DNA from: Campanula takesimana
Lineage: Eukaryota > Streptophyta > Magnoliopsida > Asterales > Campanulaceae
Direction of reading: 5' to 3'
Length of the DNA stretch: 64,000 nucleotides
Assembly: GCA_026119855.1 (NCBI GenBank)
Contig: JAOWBW010000425.1
Location: 992,001 to 1,056,000, forward strand
Of this stretch, positions 42,912 through 56,717 are shown in pieces (position 1 is the first letter of the stretch; every line of letters starts with the position of its first letter). A program made the position numbers and the translations under genes. The notes beneath the pieces are model-generated. The model was not told where the DNA came from, ran no database searches, and saw only the letters and a program-made list of their open reading frames with translations.

Positions 42912-45900
42912 ATGGAATATGATGACAATGACTTCCAAGGCCAGAATCTCAACTTAGCTGGTGAAGGGAGCTTGAAATTTTCTCCTGTTTTGCGTCCATA
43001 TGCAATTCCCAAGTTTGACTTTGATGATAGCCTACAGGGACATCTAAGATTTGACAGTTTAGTTGAAAACGAGGTTTTCCTTGGTATTCCTAGTCAGGAG
43101 GACAATCAGTGGATTGAAGATTTCTCACAGGTAAATAGTGGAATTGATTTTGATTCTGGTCCAACAGAATCTTGCTCAATTTCAAGACATAATAATGTTT
43201 GGTTGGAAGCAACATCCTCAGAGTCTGTTGAAATGCTATTAAAATCAGTTGGGATGGAAGAAAGGGTCATAGGAGAAACTACAATCGAAGAAGCAGATGT
43301 TGGTGATGATTTAGGTAACCTAACTAATCCAATGGAGTCTAGTTTTAAGCAAGATGAAGGAAAGAATCATGCTGAACAGTCTGCATCAGCTCCAGATGTG
43401 CATACAAGTGTTGTAAGTGTGGACCCTAATTTAAATTCTGAAGAGGTTGAACGCTCTAGTAATGAGCTGGGTTCAAAAAGTGTAACTGAGAATTTTGAGG
43501 AAAAAAATGAGGTGAATGGTGATAATGTAAATCAAGGGGTAATAGATAATGTCGTGAATGAAACTGTGACTAATGAAATGCCAGATCCCTCAGTTTCCAA
43601 GTCAGAATGTGGTAATGTAGGCACATCAGAGAACTTAAATGATCCAGACAACCAACAACATGTTTCTGAGATTGGTGTAGGAAATGCAAACTGTTTACCT
43701 GAAGGTGTTTGGAGAAGTGTTGAGAAACAAGATATGGACACCAGACCACATATGGGTGGTCAAATATCAAGTGCAAGCACCGTTGAAATTTTTACTCCCA
43801 GTGTAGAAAGTTCTCTCAGTGTTGTTTCGAAGCTGGATTTTGTGGATAACCAGTCAACTGATATTAGCATCTCAGATGTTGAGGTACCAACTAGTTCGCA
43901 TTTGAAGGAGGGTTGTGAACCACATGTAACTGGGGGTTATAGCTTGGATGTATCTTTAAATGAACCTTCTCTGATAAGCAACGTCTCAGAGATTAAGCAG
44001 CAGGTTGCAGCAGATAATACACCTTTGGAATCAACGGTAGTTATTCCAGGTGATGGAGATTCCGGGATGCATGCTACTGAGGTTGACGACACTACTACAG
44101 AGATTTCTAACTATCAAGAACTGGAGGTAAATCCCCTTGTGGAGGTAACTCATGTGCAGAGTTACTCTGTGGTTGAGAAAGAAAATGCTGCTGGAATTGA
44201 TGGGGAAGAGGATACAGGGGCCTTGGTGAGTAGTTCGGCTACATGTATGCTGTCTGTATCAGGCGATAAATGGGTTGATCCAGGTGATGCAAGCAGTACT
44301 GGTCTTGTGAGCGATTCTACTATTCTGATGACAGCATGCTCTTCAGATAATGTACTTGCTGGAAAAACTGTTACCGAAAATCTAAAAGTCGAAAGTAATG
44401 CTCATAAGGTAGTAAAAAAAGAATCAGATGCTAAAGATCATCTCCTACCTCACATTCCCTTTGATTCAGTGCAGATCCACCAGGAAAATCCATCGTTTGA
44501 GCTGGATGGGCTTAATATGGACAAAAACGTTTCTGTATATGAGTCGGGGAGCGAAACATTGTCTCGGGAACCTGGTGATATGGAACGTGAGGTTGTTGGA
44601 GTTCTTGATAGCCCCAAGAAGCCTGTATTGATGTCCTCTGATGAAAGCTGTGGGAATGTTGTGGTATCGCAGGGATCAGATTCTCATGCTCCCACTGAAA
44701 CTGAACCTGGTATATTATTGGCTTTCTTATTGATTTTCTGCAATTCTTTTTTCCAATCATCTAATATTTTATTAACCTTTATTTTATTTTTTTACTTTGT
44801 TCTGTCAATCACAGCTACAAAAGAAACCGAGTTCGAATCTCATGAGACATTGGATGCTCATCAAGTACCTTCTGGTAATAACTCAACAACTGATATAGAT
44901 ATAGGTCATGATGACCAGCCAAAGTCACCTATATTTGGGGTGAGTCATCAACTGCTGGATTATAAAAAAGGTAAGGATGTGGATGTGCCTAGAGAAGCGA
45001 GCCCTTTATATGAAACTTCACAGGCTTCAACTGTACCGGAATCTGTTTCAGAAGGCCCCACCTTTGAAGTTATAGAAGGTACATCTGCTGATTGTGCTGG
45101 AAAAGTACATGAGATGGATGATCAGTGTGCCTCGGTGGTCCGTGTGAGCCAGATTGAGCAAGCAGCAGTTGCTATGGAAGTTGTTCAAGGGGGCTCTAAT
45201 GAGGTGGAATCAAGTTCTACTCCTTGTGGTTCATCAATAAAAGAGGGAGCTGAAACAGAAAAAATTAAAGAGACAAAGACGGATATTAATGATCGAGTGC
45301 AACATTTGCCAGGTGATTTACCTTGACTATATTTTGTGTTGGTGATGTGTCTTAGATATCTGGCCTCTCAGAGTTGACTGCATATGTTTTCCCACTGTTG
45401 GTATTTTCTAGTTCGATTGAGAATTTTGTTTTTCTTTCTTTTAAGGCCATCATCTCAGTACCTCTCTCTGTATGTGTCTGGTTTCTATCATATTTTTTTA
45501 TCCTTCACCATATTATAGAGCCGATTGCTTCTTAGTGAATTAGTCATGTTTCATATTTTTAAGCAAGCTCTACCTTTCTGCTTTCATCTTTCCATTTCTA
45601 TAAATAACTAATTACATACAAGTGTACCAGGGGCCGTCCCTTTTTGGCCTCTCCACAATCTATATGTCATGAAGACCAATTGCCAAGTGTTCAATTTGCT
45701 ATCCATCACTGTTGATGTATGCTGTATAATTTTGGTATTATCATGTATGTTTGGGAATCTCATTATCGTTCTTCCAACACTAGTTTCACTAGTACGTTTA
45801 GGAGGGAACACAAGTAATCCATGTAGTTGGTGCTCTTATAAAAATGTACTCCCTCTGTCCTAGTTTTTTTTATTGATAGACCGTATGCCCCAAAAAGAGT

Positions 45901-48900
45901 CCACAATATTACCTTTGTGATGTCAAAAAAAAGTCCACTTTTCTTTTAGGATGAAAAGGATGAATTGTTTCCACAAATTTACTTTGGACCCATCTCCCAT
46001 TTAATTGTGTCGACAAGCTTTTGCTTTTCATTAATCTTATTGCAAAAAGTAACATGACTCGTAGGTGCGGACGAAGTGATTTATAAGAATTCTAATTTTG
46101 ATACTAGGAACTGACAGGATCATATGTACTAGTTTCAACCTGCTAATTAGTTGTTTATTTATATAATCGTGGTGATAAATCAGTAACTAACGTAAGGTTC
46201 TAACTGCAAATGACTGAAAAAGATATACATTATTAAATTTATTCCGTGTACTTAAAAACAAGTATTTATAGTAACACTATTTTTATTCCAAAATGAGGTC
46301 ACTTCATTTCTTTGTACATAAATGATGAAGCTAGTTATATCCTCTACTAATTCAAGGTAAATGTAACATATCAACCTTAAAATGATATCAGTTGGGGAAG
46401 TAAAACTCATTAGTAGTATTTATATGGCAGTTGGGGCCTGCAACAATCAGAAATGAGGCTCGAATAGTGCGTATAATATGGGGTTGAAGATGTTCTCGTG
46501 CGATTACTTGTTACTGTTTATTATGTTCCCATTCTGATAAATTGGCAGGTTTTCCAGATAATTCATCAAATGACCATCAGGCTTCTGCTGATTCGACCCT
46601 TCCTTCAAAGCGTGATGCTCACGTGGTGCAAAAAGAAGGCAATTCTGCCATTTTGGATAAACATGGTTGTGATTCTCCTACAGTCATTAGTTGCGTAGAA
46701 CTTTCTCATAATGCAAAAGACAATCGTGAGCAGGACAAGGACACAATACAGGAGAATATATCCCATTCTGATGTTACCGATAATGTGGAGGGAAAAATTC
46801 AATCGGTATCCCACAATTTGTGTGAAGATGGATCAGCTAAGGAAGAAATGAGCTTTAGTTTTGAGGTCAGTCCATCTGTGAGTCTGGGAGATGCTACCAA
46901 GGTTTGGCAATCATTTCCCACCATTCAAGCTAGTAATTTACCAATGGTAAATCTTCCTTACTTTTGGGCTTCATCATTTCTAAATTTTAACTTTACTTTT
47001 TTGTTTTCTATAGCTTGTCATTTTGTTTATTAATTGTGTTGTGCCGTTGTATTGACCTGAAGATTGCTGAAGGGTCTGCTTCTATATCTGTGGCTCCCCA
47101 AGTGGATCCTAAGATAACACAAGAAGTTACTCAATGTAGTCCTCAAACACCTGTTGGCGGGATCACAAAAGGAGGTGCCAAAGGGACCACCGAGCGTAAA
47201 GCAAGACGAAAATCAGGAGGGAAAGAAAGTGCTAAAAAAGGAATGAATGTGAAGGAAACTTCTGCAAAACAGATGGAAAGATCAGAAAAATTAAGTGTGT
47301 CACTAGCCACTACTGGAACTGGTCAAGTTCTGCAATTTGAAGAGTTGAAATCTCTTGAGAGCGTCGAACTTGATGCTAAGAAACCATCTGGTGTCATTTC
47401 TATTCATGCTTCAAGTGTGCCAGATTTGAATACCTCAGTATCATTCTTTCAGCAGCCTTTTACAGATATGCAACAAGTACAACTGCGAGCACAAATACTT
47501 GTATATGGATCATTGATGTGAGTCCTGCTCTTTCTTTAAGATTTATGTTTTTATTTTTTTCTATGATCGTGGAAATGGATGCAACTGTAATATACCCTAC
47601 TTTAATTTTGTGGGAGGTTCTTCTATTACGCAAAGAGATTGTTACGTGTTTGTCACAAAATAACTTGCAAGGATGGTGTTGTCATTTTTATCTATTGATG
47701 TAATAGACTGTCACGTGCGAGTATTTTAGTTCTTTTTTTAATACATTTGTATTACGCCTATAAATTGAGCTCCATATAGGTATGCTGAAATAATGGTTGT
47801 GATGTTGGTTGCAGACAAGGAACAACACCTGAAGAGGCTTGTATGATTGCTGCATTTGGGCCGTCTGGTCAGTCTGTAACTTGTTTTTATTGTGTAATGA
47901 ATTAAAATAGAGGACATGTCGTTTGAGTGCATGCGTTTTTTTATCTACAGATGGTGGGAGAGGTCCTTGGGAGCCTGCTTGGCGGGCGTCTATTGAAAGG
48001 CTTCATGGACAGAAATCCCTGGCAAGCAGAAGTGACACTCCTGTGCAATCGCGCTCAGGTATCTCATCAGACTAAACTCTCCTCTTTGTCCTTCAGCCTT
48101 ATTATCGTCTAATTTTGTTTCAGAATGGAAAAACACAGGCAATACGACTCCAGATCAGGCTGTGAAACATGGTACAGTTAAAAATAAAGGTCCCTCTTCA
48201 ACTACTGGACGAGCAAAAAAGAAGGGTCCTGGTACACCATCGCCAGTTTTAAGTCCCATGATTCCTCTATCATCACCTCTTTGGAATGTATCTACGCCTT
48301 CTGCTGAAGGTTTGCAGGCTAATAGCATGGCAAGAGGTGCTCATCTTGATTATCACCAGTCACTTTCTCCTCTACATCCGTACCAAACTCCACCCATGCA
48401 GAATTTTGTTGGACACAATCCTTCTTGGCTGTCTCATGGCCCCTTTCCTGGTCAGTGGGTTGCTGCTCCACCCACTTCTCCCTTCAATGTCAGTGGTCGT
48501 ATGTCTACATTGCCTCTTACCGAAGCAGTAAAACTAACCCCTGTCAAAGAATCAGGTGCGCCTGATGTAAAGCGGTCTCCTATTCCTGTGGTTTATAGTG
48601 GTGGTTCGAGTGTTTTCACTGGGGCTTCTCCCCTGCCTGACCTGAAAATACCCACCGTGTCTTCTGTTCTGCCTATCGGTGATTCAAAGAGCAGAAAGAG
48701 AAAGAAGGTTCCTACTTCCGAGGCTGTTGGACAAATAGCCCTGCCTGGTCAAACTCCGACAAAGCTAGTCTCTGCTCCTGTTTTTATTGGTGATTTGTCA
48801 AACAAAGCTGAAAGCCATGGTCAGATCTCTTTGCTTGCTCAAAGTTGGACAGAATCAGTGTCTGTGCCTGTTGTTAGTAGCATTTTTTCTACAGCAGTTA

Positions 48901-51134
48901 CTGTGTCAACAGCTGCAAGCGATAATTCTAAAAGAACTCCAGAAAATTTTCCATCCACCTTAACTCCTACACCCTCCTATGATCAACCAAAAAGTAGGGA
49001 TCAGAATACGGAGGATAAGGTTATAGTTCCACCTATTGGTGATTCAAAGAGCAGAAAGAGAAAGAAGGTTCCTACCACTGAGCCTGTTGTACAAATAGCC
49101 CTGCCTGGTCAAACTCAGACACAGCTAGTCTCTGCTCCTGTTATTATTGGTGATTTGTCAAAGAAGGCTGAAAGCCATGGTCAGATCTCTTCGCTTGCTC
49201 AAAATCAGGCAGAGTTGGTTTCTTTTCCTGTTGTTAGTAGCATTTTCTCCTCACCAGTTGCTGTGCCAACAACCGCAAACTTTAATCTTAAGAGCACTCC
49301 AGAAAAGTTTCCGTTGACTGTAACCCCTATTCCTTCCAACGACCAACCAAAACGTGTGGATCAAAATGCAGAGGAGAAAGTCATAGTTCTGCCTATTGGT
49401 GATTCAAAGAGCAGAAAGAGGAAGAAGGTTCCTTCTACCGAGCTTGTTGGACAAGTTGCCCTGCCCGGTCAAACTCAGACAAAGCTAGTCTCTACCCCTA
49501 TTGTTATTGGTGATTCGTCAAAGAAAGTTGAAAGCCATGGTCAAATCTCTTTGCTTGCTCAAAGTCGGACAGAATCAGTGCTTGTTCCTGTTGTTAGTGG
49601 CATTTTTTCTGAAGCAGTTGCTGTGTCAACTACTGCAAGCTTTAATTCTAAACGCACTCCAGAAAAGTTCCCATTTTCTTTAACTCCTACACCTTCCAAT
49701 GATCAGTCAAAAAGTGGAAATCAGAATGCAGAGGGGAAGGTTATAGTATCAGAGGAAGCTTTTAACAAAGTGGAAGAATCTAAACGACTAGCAGAAGAGG
49801 CGTCTAAGGACGCGTCTTCTGCTATTAGTCACTGTCAAGATATTTGGACCCAATTGGAAAAACAAAAAAAATCTGGTTTGGTTTCTGATGTCGAGTCGAG
49901 GTTATCTGCTGCAGCTGTCTCCATAGCTGCTGCTGCATCTGTTGCGAAGGCAGCAGCTGCTGCTGCTAAAATCGCATCGAACGCTGCTGAACAAGCTAGG
50001 CTAATGGCCTATGAAGTGTTGGCATCGAGTGGACCAGGTGACTTTTCTGATAGTCACGTAATGTCACTTCCTACTGATGTGAGAAACAATTATGGAAATG
50101 CTACACCTGCATCCATATTGAAGGGTGGGGACGGAGGCAGTCATTCTAGCGCAATTCTTGTCGCGGCGAGGGAAGCTTCTAGAAGGAGAGTCGAAGCGGC
50201 TTCGGCTGCTTCAAGACATGCTGAAAATATAGATGCGGTAGTGAAAGCAGCTGAACTTGCAGCAGAGGCTGTATCACAAGCAGGAAAAATTGTTGCAATG
50301 GGTGAGCCACTGACTTTGAACGAGCTGGTGGCATCTGGTCCGGAGGGCTATTGGAAGACACCACAGGTGACATCTGAACAGCAGGGTGTAGTCACCGGCA
50401 ATGTGACTAGTCATAAATCAAGTACGATAAATCATGAAGGTAATTTGAATGTTTTGGCTAGACCTGGGCCATCTGATATGCAGATCGAGACATTGAGACA
50501 TGGAGAGGTATCTGGGGTTTCAATTAAGGACCCGATGAGGGTGGCTGCTGCCAGCTTAGTTTCTAAAACAAGCCATGATATGGATTTGGGTGGTATAAGG
50601 ACTCATATCGCTTCTGACAGGTCCAAAACCATTGGGGTAGTTCCTGAGTCGGAATTTGAATCAAGTAATGCATCTGTCAGTGTTCAGAATGAATATAAGA
50701 ATACTTCTGGGATACTGGAAGAGAACATCATCAAGGAAGGCTGTCTTGTTGAGGTACGTGAAGTAAAAAATGGTGAAATTTTCTGCTGGTTGTTGCAATC
50801 ATGTGGGTCGTGAATTAATGTGTAGACCCTCCAGACATTCTTTTTCATATTTGCTGTTGTAAATGCTTTACATCTTTTCTTCAAGCAACTTCTTGTCAAT
50901 ATTTTTTTGCTTTCCTTTTGATGTTCACATTTGATTTACTTCAGCGATTTCTTGTATAGGTGTTTAAGGATGGTGGCAAGTTTAAAGGTGCCTGGTTTGC
51001 AGCTAATGTGTTGAACTTGAGGGATGGTAAAGCATATCTCTGTTACACTGAACTCGAATCAGATGAAGGTAAAATGCTCTGCTTTGCAATTGGTTTTTGG
51101 CTATACTTCATATTATGCAATAGCAAGTTTTGAG

Positions 51135-51166
<32 letters not shown>

Positions 51167-54100
51167 TAAATATAGACAAGTGTATAGATGTGAGTGAACA
51201 GTTAAATAAAAGAGCTGAGTGATGCCCAAGCTAGCATGGGGATTTGAATTTATCTGCTAGAAACCATTAAAACATTGTATTCGAAGTAATTACACAGTGA
51301 AGGCGCAGAAAGAAAACATTCTTTGCTAGGGTTTAGTAATTCAGGGTGCTTAATGGAGGCACTTGTCTTGGTTCTTGAGGTTGACCAGAGGAATTCTGCT
51401 TAGGTGTTTTATCTGGAGGGTTCTTCACCATCTAAAAAAAAAACAGATTCTTATTTACAACCATCCACTTCATTTGTCGCCCTTTTTTTTTTTAATGGAA
51501 ATTGTCAAAGGCTTGACACACCATGAAAGATCCAAGACAAGGATAAAACAATTGCACTTTTTCTGTACTTCTTTTGATTCCTAGTTCCTTTCCTTTACCG
51601 GTATTTCACAGTGATTAATCTCTTCTTCGTTATTATTACTTGGGATACTTTGAACAGACTTTCCCAGTTTAACAGTTTGTGCTGCTTTGCTCTACTGCAC
51701 AAACATCAGTGTATCTCTTCAAACATTCGTCTCGAGATTTCAGCCAACTAAATAGATGGATTCATTAGTTTGGCTGCACATTCATATTTTAACTAATCGA
51801 TTGTGCCACCTGGTAATAGTTTCTGCATGTGAATGTTCTGATGCTCAGACCCTTCAGTTTTTCCAATGTACCCAAGGACATGAGTGTGGGTATGGGGTGG
51901 ATATTTTACACTAATTTTATGTAAACTCTTATAGTTTTGGAGGATCCGACACTTGGATTGGCATACCTGTCAGACATTCGTGCCCGAGTCGGAGCATTAT
52001 AGTGTGAATGTCTTCACTATCTATCCTGTTCTCACTGTGATTTCATTTGTTATTCTGTTTGCTTCCTCTAGCCCAATTACATCAACCCTAAATAATAAAA
52101 AGAAAAAAAAAAAGACTACCGCCCAAATGAGGAGTTTGTTTATTTAAGTTGAATTATTGCTTTTCTTTTATGTGGGTGGGAGTGGGAGTGGGAGTGCATG
52201 GCTTTTTGAGTTTTTTCTGATCCCAACTTTTTGAAGTACTGATCAATGCTTTTTTAGAATAATGTTTTTGGAACCCAAAGTCTCAGTATTTGAAGTGTTG
52301 TACTGGTTGACCGCTTGGTATTTGTGAAATCTTAAAGTGGCGTATGGTAAAAATGTACTACTATTAAGTACTTGCATCTCCCTGATAAATGTAAGCAATT
52401 AAATAAAATTAATAAATCTATAAGATCATGTAGTTGGTACAATTACCCTGCTTGTTGCTATCTTGGCACTTGTACTTGGCATAAATTTGCTTCAAAAAAG
52501 TAAGCAGAGTCTTGTGCAACCATGTGTGTTTAGATTTCTCAAATTATTGGTGTATAAACCCTCGCAGGGAAATTAAAGGAATGGGTGGCACTCGAAGGTG
52601 ACGGCACAAAGGTACCCAGGATACGTATTGCACATCCTATGACTAGCATGAAGTTTGAAGGAACAAGGAAGAGGCGTAGAGGTGCAGTGACTGATTATTC
52701 TTGGAACGTTGGAGATCGAGTTGATGTGTGGTTACACAATTGGTAGGCATCTACCATTGTTTATACTCTTAAAAGTCAAAATGAAAAGTCATAACTAGGA
52801 AAACTGCAAATGTCTTTGATGAACGTTTTGCTTTGGCTAAATGAAAGTGGAAAAACAAAGTTTACATTGCTGATGTTGAATGTTATATTAAATGCTTTAC
52901 TATCCATTAACTCTAAACTTAACAATACTCTTTGTTTGGTTCTTCTTTAAAGTAAATGTTGGGATAAAATGATTGATATAATAGGATTTGTTAGAAGAAG
53001 TTGGTCGATTGTTATGATAGGAGTTGTTAGAAGCTGGTCGGATGTTATAATGTATGATATATAAAGAAATAAGATAGAATGATTGGTATATGTTTTAGGT
53101 GACATCATGATCTCTGATCTTGACTGGACATGGCTCTTGATCTTGACTGTTTGTAAACATGGATAACATGCAGCAGTGTTGCTGGATGAGAATAAATGAA
53201 AAATAGGAAAGAATTATATGTTTCATTATTTTTTAATGTGTGTCTAATATTTTTTTTTTATTGTGCCTCTAGCTGGTGTGAGGGGCTTGTCAGAGAGAAA
53301 GACAAGAATGATGAAACTTCATTATCAGTCCATTTTCCAGGTATTTGCTATCTATCATATTGATTTCCATTACCCTCAAGACTTGCATGTTAATTTTGCA
53401 GTTTCAACTGTCTTGATTGATTTGTCTAAAGTGTTTTTCCTTTGTGATGTTTTTTTTTTTTTTTGGCAGCTCAAGGAGAAACAACAGTGGTTCGAGCATG
53501 GCATCTCCGGCCAACTCTCATCTGGAAGGATGAGAAGTGGATCGAGTGGTCTAGCTCAAAAGGGAACTACTCTTCCCAGGTTTATCCTTATTTGTTGTTT
53601 ATGTTTGTTTTGATGAGAGTATTATGTTTTACTTTCTAGTTTATTGATTTTTTTTTATGTCGTTACAGGGTGACACACCGAAGGAGAAGCGAATGAAGCT
53701 GGGCTATCCTTCTCCTGAGCTTCGAGGAAAGCAAAAAGTTCCGATGGGTTCTATACCTGAGGAGAAGAGACCAAATGTAGAGGGCGAAGGAAATGATAGA
53801 AGTCAAATTAGTGTGGACCATGTTGCGTCAGGGAAACATGAAGAAGCAAGATTGCTGCCATTATCTGCTCCCGAGAAAGTATTTAATATTGGTAAAACTA
53901 CTAAGATTGAGAAAAAGCCTGAGTCGCATAGAACAGTACGGAGTGGTTTGCAGAAGGAAGGTCCAAGAGTGATTTTTGGTGTCCCTAAGCCTGGAAAAAA
54001 GCAGAAATTTATGGATGTAAGCAAACATTACAATGGTGACAGGGGAAATAAGAATGAGTCAGCAAATGACCCATCTAAGTTTACTAGATTTTTGATGCCT

Positions 54101-56717
54101 CAAGGAACAGGACCTCGTGGATGGACAAATAATTTCAAAAACGATAACAAGGAAAAGCAAATTGTTGAGAGGAAACCCCGAGTTTTCAAGACGGGGAAAG
54201 CAGCACAAAACCCTTCTGGTAGGACATTACCTCCGAATGCCAACATTTTAGCTTCTGCAAAGTTTACTTCAAAGGGGACCACCGTGACGGATAATGTAGT
54301 CAAGAATTCTGCAAGTAATGACCAGAATGAATCAGGAGAACAAAAACTGGTAGATTTTAAGTCGTCTTCCAATACTGATGAAATATCAGAGGGACCCATG
54401 TCAGTTTCTTCAGATGCTCCTCCAGCAGATGCTCCGAAGAGAGTTCTCACATCGAAGGCTAGATCTGAGCGGGCGAATAGAGGAAGGCTGGCACCTGTTG
54501 GTGGAAAGTCAGTTAAACAAGATGTGAATGATAAACCAGGTCCTGAAGTTGCAGAGCCTCGCAGATCGAATCGCAGAATACAGCCAACTTCGAGAGTAAG
54601 TCCTCTTTTTTTTTATTATTTATTTATGAAAAGGGTATGAAAATATTGTTTCGCTATCTATAGGTCACTTGGATTCTTCCTTTTAATTACCCTTTTGCTT
54701 TTTGTGCTGTGTACTTCTAGTGGCTAACATAAATTAATCTGCATGGGACTGGTGTATGCTTGTGTTGGTGTGGTGTGTGTAATATATATTCCCTCCGTCA
54801 CATAACAAATGTTACCAAAATTGAATGCACGGGAATTAAGGAAAAGTAAGTATAATATTGATAGTGGAGTAGGTGTTGTGATTATCAAAAAGTAAAGTAG
54901 GAGAGAGAAAGTGGGGGTAGAATCGTTAGTGGATTGTTGTTGTGAGTGTGGCAAGTGGGTCTCATTGAATAAAGAAATAATATCAAGTTTCCATTTTAGG
55001 ATAGTAACATTTGTTATGTTATGGGATGGAGGGAGTATGTATAGAGAGCATATATGTGTGTGTAATATCATGCTCCCTCCGCCCCGTAAGGATGTTCCCA
55101 CTTTTTTGCTGTTTGTTTGAATGAACTTTGAGCAATAATTATAGATTAGTTTAAGTATCCTAATGAAAATCTTAAAATTATTATTCATAGTATATATAAT
55201 GGTGTATCAATAACATATTTCAGACTTTCATTAGGATAATTAAATTAACATTTAACTATTGCTCAAAGTTCACACTCTAACAAACAACAAATAAAGTGGG
55301 AATATCATATTGGGACGGAGGGAGTGTACTATTAAGCCATGCAGAATCTCATCAGTCTTGTGGAATTTATAACCCCAACTATAGAGTACAATGTATTCCT
55401 AAATAAATACACAGTATATGACATGTTTCCTTTGCAATGGAGCGTATGTATTCTTAAATTATTAGAAAGATCTAGTTAATTTGCCTGCACTATTTCCCAT
55501 CTTTTTCTTTCAATATCTCTATATTATGTACCCAAATTATTTTGGGACTAAGGCTTTGTTGTTGTTGTTGTATCTCTATATTATGTACCTATATTTCTGA
55601 CCGAATGGTCTCGATGTTGTTTACAGCTTTTAGAGGGGTTGCAGAGTTCGTTAACCATATCAAAACTACCTGCTGTTTCGCATGACAGAAGTCATAGAGG
55701 CCAGAACAAAGCTACTCCGAAAGGTTAATCTCTTATTCTGGTTCTGGAAATTGCTTTCCAATAATTTGCAATTTGATTAAATTTATCTCACATAGTTCAT
55801 CTTAGCTGCATTGTCAGATATGCTTGTTAGTTAAACCCTAAGGGCTACAAACCAATGTAGAGCTGGGACGTCACAAAGTATGAGGTCTCAGGTTCAGTCC
55901 CTTCCGATGCCCTCTCAAGATCAAATAGGAAAAAAAGATGTTACCCCCTCCGTCCCATTTATATTACCCCCATTTCTATTTTTGGTTGTCCCAATTGTTT
56001 TGACCACTTAGAAAATCAATGCAATTTAATGAGATACTTTCCTATTATATCCCTACTTAGAGTTACTTCTGGTATTCCTTTTTGGATTTTAAATGAAAAT
56101 CTTACATTTAAAGAATGATATGAATGGAAATGAAAAAAATCAAACTAAGTAATCTATATGCTTTCTTAAACAAAGAGATTTTGTCTAGTGGCCAACATAA
56201 ATGGGACGGAGGGAGTAGTTATTACCACCTGCAGTTATTCAGTGAGTCTATTTGAAAGTCAATACGTCATTCTGGAGATGAGACAATAGATGCCATTACT
56301 ATGTTATATTCATAATAGAAGGATAAAATGGGAATACTAGTACAGTACTTTACAAGGTTGAATTCTCTAAAAAGAACTCTGAGCATAAACATTCCTAAAT
56401 AGGAGGGAGGACGATTTGAGTGTAAAGAATTATACTCCTTCCGTCCCAAAATGAGAGTCATTTCTTTTTTGTTTGTCCCAGAAAGTTAATCACATTTCCA
56501 AAATAAAGGTTTCAAAATCACTGGATTTCTAAAACTTATAATGTAACCTTAAAATGTTTGAAAAGTCAAAGGAGACTATCATTTTGAAATGGAGGGAGTT
56601 TTTTTTTTTTGATTACTTGCAAAAGATAGCGTACATAGTGTTTTTTTTAATCATCATAATCCATTCAATACTAACATATCACCGACCAACTTCTTTGGTT
56701 CTATGACAGGGAAATAA
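42912..56717 (+). CDS. G2484-1: Agenet/Tudor-domain protein, G2484-1 type (14 coding exons)
   Basis: Coding exons: 42912-44709, 44815-45312, 46549-46946, 47063-47517, 47815-47867, 47951-48058, 48124-50753, 50960-51068, 52568-52742, 53273-53340, 53470-53579, 53669-54595, 55627-55723, 56710-56717. Total 7434 nt, 2477 residues; longer than the Arabidopsis protein as I recall it (about 2040). The N-terminus MEYDDNDFQGQNLNLAGEG and FDFDDSLQGHLRFDSLVE match the G2484-1 family. Then come a long acidic/Ser-rich region, a 120-residue triplication (about 1286-1645), an Ala-rich helical segment (about 1646-1740), tandem Agenet/Tudor domains (about 1972-2134: EGCLVEVRE, FKGAWFAANV, YSWNVGDRVDVWLHN, WIEWSS) and a basic C-terminus (RRSNRRIQPTSR). 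Agenet domains read modified histones or bind chromatin; a nuclear role is inferred. ATG context ACCCATGG follows a splice acceptor (42901). Confidence 0.93.
44710..44814 (+). other. 105-nt in-frame intron without stop codons
   Basis: Splits a Gly/Ala codon (CCTG/GT...AG/CTACA). Length is divisible by three and the frame stays open, so retention would insert 35 very hydrophobic residues. U-rich introns give such residues trivially, but the open frame is notable. Confidence 0.75.
45849..46090. mobile_element. Decayed Stowaway-like MITE
   Basis: CTCCCTCTGTCCTAG after TA is a clear left end. The right end is only suggested by GTGCGGACGAAGTG near 46070. Lies in the 45313-46548 intron. Confidence 0.45.
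48671..49750 (+). repeat. Exact 360-bp (120-codon) in-frame triplication in the Agenet gene
   Basis: Copies at 48671-49030, 49031-49390 and 49391-49750. Each starts PIGDSKSRKRKKVP and continues with QIALPGQT, HGQIS, VVS(S/G)IFS and K.TPE.FP blocks. No length differences between copies. Each supplies one basic cluster KSRKRKKVP that looks like a nuclear localisation signal. Confidence 0.95.
54789..55035. mobile_element. Stowaway-like MITE in Agenet intron
   Basis: TTCCCTCCGTCACATAACAA ... TTATGTTATGGGATGGAGGGAG with TA repeats on both sides. Contains GAGAGAGAAAGTGGG and CAAGTGGG, as in 33000-33262. Confidence 0.82.
55073..55324. mobile_element. Stowaway-like MITE in Agenet intron
   Basis: CTCCCTCCGCCCCGTAAGGA at the left, TTGGGACGGAGGGAG at the right. 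Interior GAACTTTGAGCAATAATTAT is matched by ACTATTGCTCAAAGTTC. Third member of the 4620 subfamily. Flanking TA is altered. Confidence 0.82.
55533..55570 (+). mobile_element. Severely 5'-truncated SINE (38 bp) with 19-bp target duplication
   Basis: CAAATTATTTTGGGACTAAG then GCTTTG and (TTG)n, the 3' end of a TTG-tailed SINE. It is flanked by the perfect direct repeat TATCTCTATATTATGTACC (55514-55532 and 55571-55589). It ends about 55 bp before the exon at 55627. Confidence 0.88.
55944..56215. mobile_element. Stowaway-like MITE in last Agenet intron
   Basis: CCCCCTCCGTCCCATTTATA ... ACATAAATGGGACGGAGGGAG, TA on both sides (55942-55943 and 56216-56217). Confidence 0.88.
56435..56598. mobile_element. 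Stowaway-like MITE in last Agenet intron
   Basis: CTCCTTCCGTCCCAAAATGA ... ATCATTTTGAAATGGAGGGAG after TA. Close relative of 24173-24341. Confidence 0.8.
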
